A stretch of 64,000 nt of DNA from positions 2,391,744 through 2,455,743 of the forward strand of contig JAJEKB010021880.1 in the NCBI GenBank assembly GCA_022393335.1. Direction: 5' to 3'. The notes under the pieces are model-generated. The model was not told the origin of the DNA. It saw nothing but the letters and a program-made list of their open reading frames with translations, and made no database searches. The stretch's first letter is position 1; every line of letters begins with the position of its first letter. This DNA comes from Macrotrachela quadricornifera (lineage: Eukaryota; Rotifera; Eurotatoria; Philodinida; Philodinidae). Shown here one piece after another: positions 1 to 11,355 of this stretch. A program made the translations under genes and the position numbers.

Positions 1-1298
1 ACGAATCGTTCAGTAGACGCCATTTGATGTTCAGTCATGGTGATGTTAGATGTCAGGGTCGTGATCGAAGTTTGCAGTGTGTGTAGTTCAGATTCATGTG
101 CCGAAATGTTCAACATATCCGAGATCATCTGTTTAGCTAATTGCTCACGCAACTGTTTACATTTATAAGAGGCATTCTGCAGATTTTCATGTAAACTATA
201 TGCCGCAACACATACGTCGTGCACCAGTTCTTTCAGTCGTTTCTGCTCATCCTCGATATCAGCAATTTTTGTGTTCGATGATTTCACAGTATTGACTTTA
301 CTCGTGCTTAGATCCTTCTCATCTATCGTTTCGGCATTATTGCCTTCATTCAAGCCTTCTATTACAGTTGATATCACGTCTTCCGACTCATTTACCTTCA
401 GACCAAAATAATTTTCTTCTTGCAGGCTTCGTTTAACTAACTGATATTCTTCACTTTCATAATCTGACTGGCTACCGTCATTTGCTTCAGTCGTTGTCGT
501 CTGCTCATTGCTTTCTTCATCATCCTCATCAATTACCAGTCTTGGAATAGACGTTGTTATTTCATCGATTTGTTCATAATCATATATTGGAATGATTGTT
601 GTTTTTGCATCAGCTATTGTTTCAGTTGATGAGGTCTGTTCATCGCTTTCTGTAGAAATTGATGTTGTTGTTTCATTAGTTTCTATATTATCATCTTTTG
701 GAATAGATATTATTTTTGGATCGTAAATTAGTTTAACGGGCCAGTCTTGTTCATCATAATCTGTTACAATAGATGTTGTTGTTTCTTCAGTTTGACCATT
801 ACTATCTATTGGAGTAGATGTTGTTTCTGGATGAGGAACCATTATAACAGCATAGTCTTCTATATCATCATCTGTTACAATTGATGTTGTTGTTTCATCA
901 GTTTGTTCATAATCATATATGGGAGTGGATGTTGTTTCTGCATCAGTAACTGTTTCAGTTGATGAGACTTGTTCATCAGATTCTTCACTTCCCGTTGTAT
1001 TGATTGGTAGGATCGTCTCATCATCCCGAATCGTTTCGTTAGTGTTTTTGTCGACCTTTTCTTCATTGGCGTCTTCTAAATGAACTGTGGGCGTAATGTT
1101 TTTAATCGCATTTGATTCGCTTCCAAATTTTAAAATGCGCTGTATAATGTCATCATGAAGTATACGGTAGGCAGAAGTATAAAAAGGTACCACACCGGTC
1201 AGCATTTCATTGTGGTACCATTCTTCTTTGTACGAGCAAGTGTTCTGTTGTAAAAGCATTATTAGGAGGAGAAGATACAAAAACATTCGTGATCTCAT
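1..1298 (-). CDS. Secreted Ser/Thr/Glu-rich repeat protein with C-terminal coiled coil (partial)
   Basis: The reading frame is open from the ATG at 1298 to the window edge (432 codons, no stop), so the 3' part is missing. Residues 5-21 form a hydrophobic signal peptide followed by a Cys, suggesting secretion or surface location. Residues 80-280 are acidic and Thr-rich, with recurring ETTTSI-like units. A longer block (about residues 109-140) recurs at 219-250, sharing the core PIYDYEQ. A KR dibasic pair sits near 289-290. From about 345 to 430 the sequence is rich in E, K, L and Q and looks coiled-coil. No enzymatic motif was seen and the family is not recognised. The low-complexity middle is typical of mucin-like or stalk regions, which is inference. 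Codon phase is kept through all repeats, so the gene looks functional. Confidence 0.75.
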   Translation of the reverse strand, partial: MRSRMFLYLLLLIMLLQQNTCSYKEEWYHNEMLTGVVPFYTSAYRILHDDIIQRILKFGSESNAIKNITPTVHLEDANEEKVDKNTNETIRDDETILPINTTGSEESDEQVSSTETVTDAETTSTPIYDYEQTDETTTSIVTDDDIEDYAVIMVPHPETTSTPIDSNGQTEETTTSIVTDYDEQDWPVKLIYDPKIISIPKDDNIETNETTTSISTESDEQTSSTETIADAKTTIIPIYDYEQIDEITTSIPRLVIDEDDEESNEQTTTTEANDGSQSDYESEEYQLVKRSLQEENYFGLKVNESEDVISTVIEGLNEGNNAETIDEKDLSTSKVNTVKSSNTKIADIEDEQKRLKELVHDVCVAAYSLHENLQNASYKCKQLREQLAKQMISDMLNISAHESELHTLQTSITTLTSNITMTEHQMASTERF

Positions 1299-3136
1299 CT
1301 CACTTGTGATCAATATTATTGATTGTGCTTCATTATTTGACTCTCTTTGTTCGTTTCTTCTATCGATTTAGATCAGATTACAATATTAATAGAAAGAAAC
1401 ATGATGCTGATCTAAATTATTTTTCTCACTTCTTTCACTTATTCGATGAGATCGATTGTTACACTCATCGCTGATTAAATCGATTCCTATGAAAATGCCG
1501 ATCGAAATTCAATACTATGTGAAGTGAATAGATAATAGCGCCGGTGACGAAATCCAATCAGAAGAAAGTGGAAGTCGAACACCAACGACGAGGTAGAATA
1601 CGAGATTCTAATTATTTCGTTATTTAAAATACTGATGGATCTAGCGGGAGAAATAGTTATTGTGAAAGTATACAAATATTTCTAGTGGATTTCTTCTTCT
1701 TTCATCCATTTTATGTTATTAAAAGTCTATAGCTGGCAAGAATCAAACATAATATACGAAAAAAAGGTAATTTAGAATAGCAACAAAACTATTAGTAGCA
1801 TAGTCTATCATTCTCGACAAACTTTTACGCATCAAAACTACCTCGGGACAAGAAAAAAAGAATGAAAAATGATTTTTTTAATATACTTCGATTTGAATTT
1901 CATGGAATTTTTGTAACCATGATGGGTCTGGTAACTACCATTAAGATTTTCGACAAGATGATAGCTATTGACGTGTCGTCGGAAGTGAAGAAAATGTCTT
2001 TTAAAAAAAGGTTTTATACAGTCTTTTCAATACGCACGTTTTCTTAAGATACGTTAGATGAGAAAGAATATTCATAATTTAATATTACTATTCTAACCTA
2101 TTATACACATAAAGAATGTAATCCATGACTAGCATCTACATGTCTTGATTGGTATGAAGTATGCAATAGAAAAATTCATTGTATAGCATCGGATATTGAC
2201 AAAAGAAATTATTTTGAATTAGAAATTAATAAATGAGAAAGCGATGAATATCAATTGTCCTTTCTATTCCAACTATCTAGATACTATAGATAAATATAGT
2301 CGGAAGTTAATGATTACGGACATCATCCGACTTTTTAATGTAAAGACACTAGTCATTCAACTCCTTTCCCACAGTCGCAATGTGATTGTTGGCTCTTAAA
2401 TATCTGTATCACATATGAATGTATCACTGTTCTGATTAAATGTTACATAATAGTTTTAGTTATCATATCTCAATTCAAAGTAAATGTAAAATCACTAGTT
2501 ATATCAATTTTTAACAGTGTGTGGTTTTCAAACTCATGTATTATTAGAATATTGGACGGACGAGATAATTTTATATCATAGTATACTTCCAACTATAAGA
2601 CCGAGCTTTTCATGCTATGATGTACACAATGATGTCCATATTTTTTATCTAGTTTTACAATCGATAATGATATATACTTAGATCATTGTTCGTCTTGATT
2701 TAACGAAATTTATTGATCTTAAAAGATTGTTTCATAGATGTCTGAAACGCGATATCGGATGCAATTAAATTCATTGTTTTTATCCTTTTCTATCTCATTG
2801 TCCTGGAACAACAAAAAATATTTTTAAGTATCGAATACTATATAAAATTGATGATTGTCATGGAGAGACTTTTGTGCATCTCATTACGATAGAATAAATA
2901 GTATCGTTTTATTTCTGCTCTATCAAGTTGATAGCATTCATTCCTACAAATATTTAAAATATACAGTATCAATAAATTGTAATCTTAAATATAATTTATA
3001 TTTTTCGTATTGATCTCATTCAAAGGATTTAACTAAAAACTATAGCATTTATATTCATATGTTTATAACAAATCTAATCTTGCTTATTATACAAGTTGGA
3101 ACCCATCTGTGAATTTTCTTTCTTTTAATCAATCGA
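1299..3136. other. Intergenic, no intact gene
   Basis: AT-rich sequence without an intact gene. A perfect 7-bp-arm hairpin lies at 2298-2332. The plus frame 2292-2399 (35 codons, containing LFNVKTLVIQ) faintly resembles LRR or F-box-like rotifer proteins but is flanked by stops, so at most it is a relic. Confidence 0.4.
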
Positions 3137-3406
3137 ATGGCTACTTATTTAGATTCTTCACCAGATGTAATCATTACCGATGACAATTATCATATTTTAT
3201 AGGATAATGATGACCATTGTGCTATTTTTGTCAATATTGGAAAACAAATCTGTCGTTGCAATTTCAGTTTTATAAGCTTCTATTCTATCATTGTTCCTCC
3301 GATTCCTTTTGTGTTGGTATTATCAACAATCTATCAATTTGTTTATGTTCACTTTACAAATATGGATCTTGGTGGTTTTTTCATTCACTCTGTCAAAGTG
3401 GTATGA
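3137..3406 (+). pseudogene. Possible small one-pass membrane protein, interrupted
   Basis: A plus frame from ATG 3137 to TGA 3404-3406 is open except for one TAG at 3200-3202. The 3' part holds a hydrophobic segment (about codons 45-70). A 36-bp intron from GT at 3167 to the AG at 3201-3202 would remove the TAG in frame, but that is shorter than the other introns in this window. The product is not recognised. It may be a chance frame or a small decayed gene. Confidence 0.25.
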
Positions 3407-3545
3407 TTGATGATAAAGATGAAAAACAAACATGATCTATCGTTTAACATTCATTTCAATCACAAATTTATCTTTCTAATATTCAAATTATTTATCTGAT
3501 TTCATTTATCTTTATTATCATACCATCAGTTCAAACTCACATCGA

Positions 3546-3823
3546 AAAAGTTAGCACTATATTTTGCTTTTCTTGTCCAGATTTGCTATATTAGTTGAGT
3601 TATTTCTAAAACCACTTGGATTATATGCAGAATTTCATTCTGCATTGAATGGTACCAGTTTCAAGAGAGATCATGGAATAAAAATTGGCACTTTGATCCC
3701 AAATACTGATTCACCCGCGAAACGGATACCATTTGATTCAAAATGAAATTCTACATCTAACACAAGTGGTTTCAGAAATAACCTAATTAATATAGCGAAT
3801 TCGGACATGATGCTAACTTTTCT
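3546..3823. mobile_element. Palindromic MITE-like element, about 280 bp
   Basis: Two arms of about 95-110 bp are imperfect reverse complements (3573-3665 against 3720-3808), and both outer flanks carry an AAAAGTTAGCA-like block. Half of the same repeat recurs at 7440-7606 (minus orientation, starting CTTTTCTTGTCC), so it is a repeat family rather than a unique hairpin. No transposase and no clear target duplication were seen. Confidence 0.6.
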
Positions 3824-4029
3824 TACGTAATGAAAATGATACCCAATGGTTCTATTAAAAAATCTTGCAATTTTCCAATGCTTATAAATCTGAAGGCATA
3901 TATTCCTGAACAGAAATTTGAATAGATCGATAGAATAAATCGAAAATAAATTTACTTATATGAGTGAATCGGTCAATCCAAATTTTCTTCTTCTATATTG
4001 ATTCTAAATTGAAAAAAATCGTGGATGTT

Positions 4030-4329
4030 TTATTGAAAATGGCGACGCGTACATCGATTGATTCTTGTATGAAAATGCTCAACTTCACAAGCTGTTATAT
4101 AATCTTCATAATAAAATGTACATAAATAAGGTAGGCACGTTTTGATTAAGTATTCCCATTCATCAGCTTTACGATAGTCTGAACCTGTATGATATTCAAT
4201 ACACAATACTTGGATTGGACCGCACAATTTCGAGAAAAATCCTGCAAATTCATCAAACCATGGTTTATACATATCAATATGAATATGTTTCAATTTATAT
4301 AGCATGTATAAACAATCCTCTTCTATCAA
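4030..4329 (-). pseudogene. C-terminal fragment of an F-box/LRR-like protein
   Basis: The minus frame reads about 99 residues with the pattern HIHIDMYKPWFDEFAGF, then a short WEYLI..LPYL segment, then a stop. This style (hydrophobic 'hL.l' strands, then 'W..LI...lP.L') matches, from memory, the C-terminal part of F-box-containing proteins abundant in bdelloids. There is no ATG in frame at the 5' side and the sequence upstream on the minus strand is non-coding, so the N-terminal F-box is absent. Read as a truncated relic. An isolated terminal exon with a distant 5' exon is the alternative. Confidence 0.4.
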
Positions 4330-4793
4330 ACAAGGAACAAAAAAGTAGATGTTTTTACGGGTAAAAGGCGCACATTTTAATGCAATAAAAAAGTTGTTTT
4401 CGCGAAAGAAAAAAGTAGGCTGATAAAGTTTACGTTTTCAAAATCGTTTTTTTCTTCAAAAAATTTTTACACGTCAAAATGTCGATTCTTTCATTACTTG
4501 TCTATCTGAGGTGTTTGTATTAATAAACTGCTGCTTTCTTATAGGTACTGACGAGTGTAATCAGTCACTAGATCTCGTAAGTTTTCCTTTTTTCTATAAT
4601 CTATCTGCAGATTAACATCAGATTCTACATCATATTTTGATTCTTTTTTCAATTTAAGTTGCAACAATGAGTGACACTCAATCTCTACACGTAGGTGTTA
4701 TGGTGAAATTTTTTTCAATTTTCAACCTGAATCATCAAATGACGACAGCAGAAACAGAAAAAAACCAACACTTACTTCCTATTCTTCTTTATT

Positions 4794-4799
4794 ATAAAA
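4794..4799 (+). promoter_or_regulatory. TATA-like box
   Basis: TATAAA lies about 45-50 bp upstream of the ATG of the two-exon membrane protein. Position and sequence suit a core promoter. Not tested further. Confidence 0.3.
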
Positions 4800-4843
4800 T
4801 ACATGTACATATGCAACTATTTTTATTGTAAAAGTGAAACAAT

Positions 4844-6140
4844 ATGTCAGAAAAATCTCGCCGTGGCACTTGTCTTATATGTCTTTGTCTCCTTTCTACA
4901 GGAATTATAATTGCATCAATAATTGTTGGATCAATTGGAGCTGAATCTTATGTTAAAGAGAAACGTGATGAATCAATTTACAGACCAACGATGTGTTTTG
5001 TGAAAAATTATACAACGTATGTGTCTACGTGTTCAAGTCAAAGCTGTTATAATGTAGGATCTTATTATGCTGGATTCACTTATACGTATCCTAATATGCA
5101 ATGTACAACAACCTACTATAACTGTACAAAGGGATATTATACAGTGGTTTATAATATATCGGATGGAAGAGAAATTGAATCAACACATATACAGTGGGAT
5201 GAATTCAAACCAATCTCGGTAAGTATACATCTGGATCGATTTACAGTTAGACAAGTAGAAAAGTCTGGATATTCCTGAGCTAAGAATTTTAAACATATGT
5301 GACTAGATCAATTGTACCATCTCAGCTACATAATAGACACATATCATTATTTATTTTGTTGACCGATCTAGAACAAAAGAATCTGCCTGTACTGTTTAAA
5401 AAAGTTAAATATTGATATTCTATTGGCTATAAGCGTCAATGTATATGTAAGAATGTAATCAGTGAAAGAAAAATACTTCAAACTTAAAATAAACAGTGAT
5501 ATTACTGTTGTTAATTTAGTGAGGTCTAACAAAACTATATGTGAAAACGAAAAGTCAATATATAATTGTCTTGTTTCCTAATCTGCATCTCTTATCTTTT
5601 AAGTTTCCTGTCTTTCATGTCCGATCTTATTACATTAAAACAATCTGAGAATAAATCTCTTGATTCTCAAAAATCTATTTTAAAACTTTTATGAATAAAC
5701 AGATTGGATTTATTTTTTCTCACCTGTCTATTGAAGATGAATAATTGACAGAAAATGATCGAAGTCATATTCTGCAAGGTTCTAATGTCTATAGCTGTAA
5801 ACTAGTTAATTATTTTTGCAGTTTGGGAAGAAGAAATAAATCTATGAATAATAGTTTGTGAAATTATGTATCAATATTTTAGGTTAATCAGACGTACATG
5901 TGTTACTATGACAGTACAAACGAAATGTCGGTTCGATTGACATTGCCAAATTCATACAATCATTTGATTATGCTATGTGTAGGTTGGTCAATTGTTGGCT
6001 TTTACGTGTTGTTAATTATTGGACTATTTATCCGATGCATTTTTTTAAACTTACGAAAGTATCTTATCCAGAAAAGAAGCCGCCGAAGCGAGACCTTCTC
6101 GAAATTTGAGTCTGTCTTTCCGATATCTACGATTATTTGA
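4844..6140 (+). CDS. Two-pass membrane protein with Cys/Tyr/Thr-rich extracellular loop (2 exons)
   Basis: Exon 1 is 4844-5218 and exon 2 is 5883-6140. The intron starts GTAAGT, ends TTTTAG and is phase 0, giving 210 residues. The N-terminus is short and basic, followed by a membrane segment at about residues 10-32. A loop of about 100 residues follows, rich in Tyr, Thr and Cys with several N-x-S/T sequons (NYT, NCT, NIS). A second membrane segment lies at about 147-172, with a basic tail (KRSRR). The topology, both ends inside and a glycosylated loop outside, is inference. The intron is 664 bp, far longer than most others here. No named family recognised. It is flanked by repeats, with no related neighbour. 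Confidence 0.65.
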
Positions 6141-8534
6141 AGGGAAGTCCGTAATGACCTTCCATGAGTTTCAATCTTACTTCTACAAAACTTCAAATCG
6201 CTATTCTAGAGAAAAAAATCTGAACAAAACACTGAACTATGACGTTTAAAAATTAGTTAAAAGTGATCTTTTATTATAAGAACATATTACATAGTTAAAT
6301 CTACACAATTTTTGACAATAAAGGATCTTTAAGTTAACCAAGTTAAAAATAATTTCCTAATAATGCTATGAAACTTTGATATATTAAACGAAAAGTTGCA
6401 GTCTAACACTGGCATTTCATTTTATTTTTCCTGACAATGAGAGTTCAAAAACATAAATTGTTGTCCTAAACTTCATTATATTCATCAATTCCTGACTTTG
6501 AAAGCAGTCTACGATTACCATACCCGTATCGCCTACGAAGTTCAAATCGGCCGATCGAACATGGCAAAAAAATCCGGTTTGAAGTCTACTATACTGTAAA
6601 AATAAAAAAGTTTCTGAATACTCTCTGTTAAAGCAGTCGGCTGAAGTCGCGCGAATCGAATTGAAGATAATTTTCTTAGGATGCTTTCTGGTGTGGAACG
6701 AACAGCTGTCGTTGCAGTAGTTACTCTACGAAAATCTGTGTTTTCGTACGGGCAACAGAAAGCCGCTGTCATGATAAGTCATTGAAATTATTGAGTGTGT
6801 ATTGATACGAAGGTAAGATTTTTTCTTTTGGGGTAATATGAGGTTATTAATGTCACTGTGTGATCCGGCTCGAGTGACGCTGTGTTCTGTACGCATTATA
6901 AGAGACTCAAGTTTGTCTGTAGCTGGTAGAAGATTGTGTTTTCTATTCGGTGTGCAAAAAAAGTCGATGCTGGTGTTGTATGGACGAAAGCTTAGGATGA
7001 TGTCGAGGTTTTTGATGTGAACAGAGGAAACTATTTGTGCATTGGATATATTGTGGCAACGTGGTGAATTTCTGTGAAACTAGCATAAAAAGCGCTCCGA
7101 TGCTCTGATTTAGGCAAGTAATGGTGGTAGTGAGCGTAACCTACTGGAAAAATCCGGTAGTGTCTCTTTTAACAATACGTGGACCCGGATCCTCTAATTT
7201 CGGAGTTTTTCATGTTATTAATAGATGATATCGGATGAAATCTGGCCTTGACCGCTGCGTTTACGACTAGATATAATATATTCTGAATGGGTCGAAATAG
7301 GGTATGATAAATTTCCTGAAGAAATTCCGTCTGTATATTGTAGTTTCTCAAGACGATGCCGGACACAGAGTTTTCAGGAAAGTCGACAGGTCCGGTACGG
7401 TGCTTTCTGGCCCGAAATACTGCTTCGTTTTTCCGTATGTCTTCCGGATGGTTCCGGAGACTGGAATCATTGTCCTGGGTCAAAGTGCCAGTTTTTGTTG
7501 GATAATCTCCCTCGAGACTGATACCATTCGATTTAGAATGAAATTCTGCATCTAACCCCAGTGGTTCTAGAAATGAGCCCCTAATATAGTGAATCCGGAC
7601 AAGAAAAGCCGAATAAAGTTCTAACTTCTCGAACTCATGTAAATGCTTGAAAGAAACGAAAATATGTCGTATAGAAACTAATCTGTTTGTCGAAGTTAAT
7701 ATTTCACCAAATTCAACTATCACTGAAATTGAAACTTCTACACGATAGATCAACAAAGTTCTTTTTAGTAGAGTAAGAATATAACAGACTTTGGAGGAGA
7801 GTGTTAGTGTATGCTATAATAGTTGCTGACGTTAAGTCAAAGAAAAAAATGCTTATATATATATATGCAAAGCTGTCTTACATGTGATGTGTTTATATTC
7901 AATTGATGACTCATGACTAATTCATGAATGTACACAATGAATACAGTAGTATCTACTGCTAATCGCTTCGACAGGACGAAATATGTACTTTTTGTCCACT
8001 TAAGATTCACTCCAATACTCAAATAGTACCATAACTGTACCAAGATCATCATCCTCGATGATAAATACAACTGATAATAGCAAATGAAAGCCCAATTCAG
8101 CGTGAAACTTTGATGATCTACCCTGTAGACATTTCAACTTCGATATGGCACTGATTATTCAGCGACGGTTATGTTCAACTTTGTGATAGATGACAGTTCT
8201 TGATCAATAGATTAAAGACGATTATTTGTTATGATCAAATTAGCCAACGTAAGAAGCTCTGTTAACGCTGAAAATATGACAAGATTTGATATAGTTTATT
8301 GTTATGCTATTTTTTGTGTGACTTCTTTTTGATTAGAGTGTAATTAAGGAACTGCTGTTTAGTATCTGTTTTCATCATATTATAAGAAACCTTTTGCTCT
8401 TTTAATCACTGATTACATTTATATCATATATTAATTTGCACGAATTAGCAAAAAAACACTACATAACTAACATTTTATTGATGGTGCAAAAAACTTCACA
8501 CCGATTCATCGTATGAAAAGACATAATCATTGTT
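6141..8534. other. Repeat-rich intergenic region
   Basis: 6480-7600 is noticeably less AT-rich than its surroundings and contains repeat material, including the half-copy at 7440-7606. Frames here are broken or lie on the repeat. A short (TA)n run sits near 7855. No gene is supported. Confidence 0.5.
7440..7606 (-). repeat. Second, partial copy of the 3546-3823 repeat
   Basis: Read on the minus strand from 7606, the sequence follows the left arm of the 3546-3823 palindrome: the starting block CTTTTCTTGTCC, then the segment around GCAGAATTTCATTCT, then the TGGCACTTTGA block. The opposite arm is missing, so this is a truncated or divergent copy. Confidence 0.6.
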
Positions 8535-9090
8535 ATGAACAATACCATAAACAATACAATCGAGGAAATGGAATATCTTCAAGATTTTGAAAGCTGATTA
8601 TTTTAATTTATTCTCTTGTTTTTTTTCAATAATGTCACTTTCTGCCTTGTATTTTTATTTTCTTCTTTTCTGACGGTGATACCACGTTTAGTTTCAATAG
8701 ATAATAGTATGCTAGTGCATAATTTTTAACCGTTACTTTCTATATTTGGTGCGATGCTCTTTTCAATATATTTGCACCAACAGTAATTATTAGACTCTTC
8801 AATCTTGTCATAATTATGAGAGTTGTTCGTTTTAAAAAAAAATTTTAGAAGTACAGCAAGTAAATGGAAGAAAAATTGTCGAATGATCATTTCGATAATT
8901 GCCATTTATTGTTCGCATTTTATTGATGCTATGCTCTACTGTATTATTACTCTGAGTAATGTCTTTAGTTCAAAAAACTTTGCCTTACAGATATATACAT
9001 AAATACTAATCTATGTATTTTACATGTCAAGTCTTTGTTTGTCCTTTTTTTTGCAGCTTTTACCATTACCAAGAGAAAAAAAAAACCAGG
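8535..9090 (+). pseudogene. Decayed copy of the adjacent GPCR
   Basis: This aligns by eye with the intact receptor at 10205-11272. The ATG and first 20 codons (NNT..IEEMEYLQDFES) match, then stop codons appear. The region from TM1 to the loop after TM4 is deleted, and the match resumes at GGTGATACCACGTTTAG, the TM5-TM6 part and the final LPREK-like segment near 9060. Same strand, about 1.7 kb upstream, so a tandem duplicate that lost function is the simplest reading. Confidence 0.75.
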
Positions 9091-10204
9091 TAGTATGTAT
9101 CTTCTACTAGTTGTAATATTGCTATAAAGGCTAATCTTCAATTAACTAACTAATGACTTTGCATCTACATTAATAAATTCTTGCCGCTACCTGTTAATCA
9201 ACACAAAATTGTTTCATTATCAAATAACTAAAAGAGAGATATTATTAAAATGCCAGGAAACTATCAACAAAACGATAACAGTTATTACGAAAGTCAACAG
9301 ATGATTTTCAATTCACTCCTAATTTTTATCTTTCGTGAGAGTAAATTGATACATTTGTACAACTTTTTTTATAGGGACAAGAGATATATTCTTTGAGATA
9401 ACACTAGCAAATGCGAGATACTTATTCTATAGCTTCTTAAGAAGAGAAAAGTTATTAAGAAGGATGACAATAGATCACGTAGACAGTAAGAGAGCAAAAA
9501 TCTATCGTATATACTCATATTAATCGGAGTCAAAGAGAAGATTTCAACAATTATATAGGAAAAATATGGTATGAAATTGGATTACTATTATGATTAATTA
9601 TAATGTTAAGTTAGACGCTTGAATACCACATATTAACTCCAATGAAACTGCGCAGACAAGTTTTTTTTCATATGATTAAAACAATGGTATTTTTATCGCC
9701 ATGACATTATTTTCCATTCTTCATATTTGTCAATTCGTGCCATAATAGATTAATAGTTATATGTACCAGTCAAAATCTGATATGTGGAAGTTATCGACAA
9801 TAAACTGGTATATCAATCAGTCATACGAACAAAAACTGAAAGTCATGTTAAACCACCTTTTCTCAATCTTACACCCTCATCTTCATCCTTCTTATAAATT
9901 TACGATTTCACTATCCATATTATTCGTTTCTTCTTTATTTCATTTTGATAATCACATTGCACTTTCTGATAAATAAAGTCTGCATCATCATCTTTTTTTA
10001 TTTTTTTGCATGATTTTTTTCTGATTAATATGCAGATGTAGAATTACTATTTCAACACTTATAACTGCCAAATGTTTTTCATTATTTTTTTTAGAAACCT
10101 ACTAATTTCTTATTCTCTGATGATAGTTAAAGTATGAACTATTCTATACCAGATAACCACAAAAGAAAATTAAATAACCAGCATTTTACTGTAAACGAAG
10201 AAAT
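9091..10204. other. Intergenic spacer between GPCR copies
   Basis: AT-rich, no convincing gene. It contains the presumed promoter of the receptor starting at 10205, but no clear TATA box at the expected distance was identified. Confidence 0.4.
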
Positions 10205-11272
10205 ATGGACAATACTACAACCAACATAACTGAGGAAATTGAATATCTCCAAAGTTTTGAAAGTCGACTGTTTTGGCTTATCTTTATGTGTCCTGCTATG
10301 CTCATCTCTCTTCCTGCCTTCTATTTTTATTTTTATCATATCTTTCAAAAATATCAAGCTTTATTATATAAAAAGTCGAATAATCACACCTTATTATGCC
10401 TTTTGATCACCGATTATCTAATAGTTCAAACTGAATTACCAGTGCAAATTGGTTTTTTGACTAGAGGTCGAGCAATTATAGAAACGAAAAGTTTTTGTAT
10501 TATTTGGAATTATTGGTGTTATACTTGGTCGACGATGTCAATTCAGTTTTCAATGTTAACAGCTATTAATCGCTATTTATTTATATTTCATAAAGCATTT
10601 TTAATCAAACACAAAATATTTTGTCATTATTTACCAATTATTTGTATTTGGCTTTATCTTCCTTGCCTTTATCTTTATTTTATTATTTTCTTTCCTCTTG
10701 GTAATACCACGTTCAATTTCAAAAAAGGATGGTGTGGTACTCCACAGTTTACAACTATTCCTATCTATAGTCAATGGGATACTCTGTTTAATCTATTTAT
10801 ACCATTGATGCTTATTATACTCTTCAATCTCATCATAATTATAAGAGTTATTCTTTTAAAAAAAATTTCTACAAGTGCAGCAAATAAATGGAAGAAAAAT
10901 CGTCGGATGATTCTTCAAATGATTGCCATGTGTTGTTCTCACCTTATCGGTATTCCACCCTATTGTATTTGTACTTTGGGTATCATATATAGTTCAGCAA
11001 CATTTGCCCAAGAGATTTTTACAAACGTATTGATCTATGGATTCTACATACCAAATCTTAGTTCACCTTATTTCGCACTATTAACATTACCGAAAGAAGA
11101 AAGAGATAAAGTAATAAAGATCTTTATATACTGCAAGAGCAAACAGACTAATGATGGAACAGGAAGAATGTTTTCTATTAGTAATACTGTTACAACAAAA
11201 CCTCAAATTCAACTTACTGATATTAACTGGACTATGATTAGAAAAGCTGAACAGCAGTCAAAGTGCCAGTAA
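10205..11272 (+). CDS. Rhodopsin-like seven-transmembrane receptor (intronless)
   Basis: 355 residues with seven hydrophobic segments: about 22-46, 60-85, 98-124, 138-165, 196-220, 236-262 and 275-300. The N-terminus carries two N-glycosylation sequons (NTT, NIT). Cys98 at the start of TM3 and the Cys in KGWCGTP of loop 2 can form the usual disulphide. The DRY position at the end of TM3 reads NRY (122-124). The third loop is short and basic (NKWKKNRRM). TM7 has no clear NPxxY; IPNLSSPYF occupies the site. This matches the large divergent class A GPCR families of bdelloids, with ligand unknown. It acts at the plasma membrane. A decayed copy lies just upstream and a diverged two-exon relative is at 14060-15128. 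Confidence 0.85.
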   Translation: MDNTTTNITEEIEYLQSFESRLFWLIFMCPAMLISLPAFYFYFYHIFQKYQALLYKKSNNHTLLCLLITDYLIVQTELPVQIGFLTRGRAIIETKSFCIIWNYWCYTWSTMSIQFSMLTAINRYLFIFHKAFLIKHKIFCHYLPIICIWLYLPCLYLYFIIFFPLGNTTFNFKKGWCGTPQFTTIPIYSQWDTLFNLFIPLMLIILFNLIIIIRVILLKKISTSAANKWKKNRRMILQMIAMCCSHLIGIPPYCICTLGIIYSSATFAQEIFTNVLIYGFYIPNLSSPYFALLTLPKEERDKVIKIFIYCKSKQTNDGTGRMFSISNTVTTKPQIQLTDINWTMIRKAEQQSKCQ

Positions 11273-11355
11273 AGGACTTCATCTTGTACCATTTTTACTA
11301 GCTGTAAGCTACTCTGCAAAAAATTTTCTGGCAATTTGACCGTACGACTTTCTTC

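Noticed and set aside
7169..7756. 195-codon minus-strand frame
   Set aside because: Much of it runs through the repeat shared with 3546-3823; no family features.
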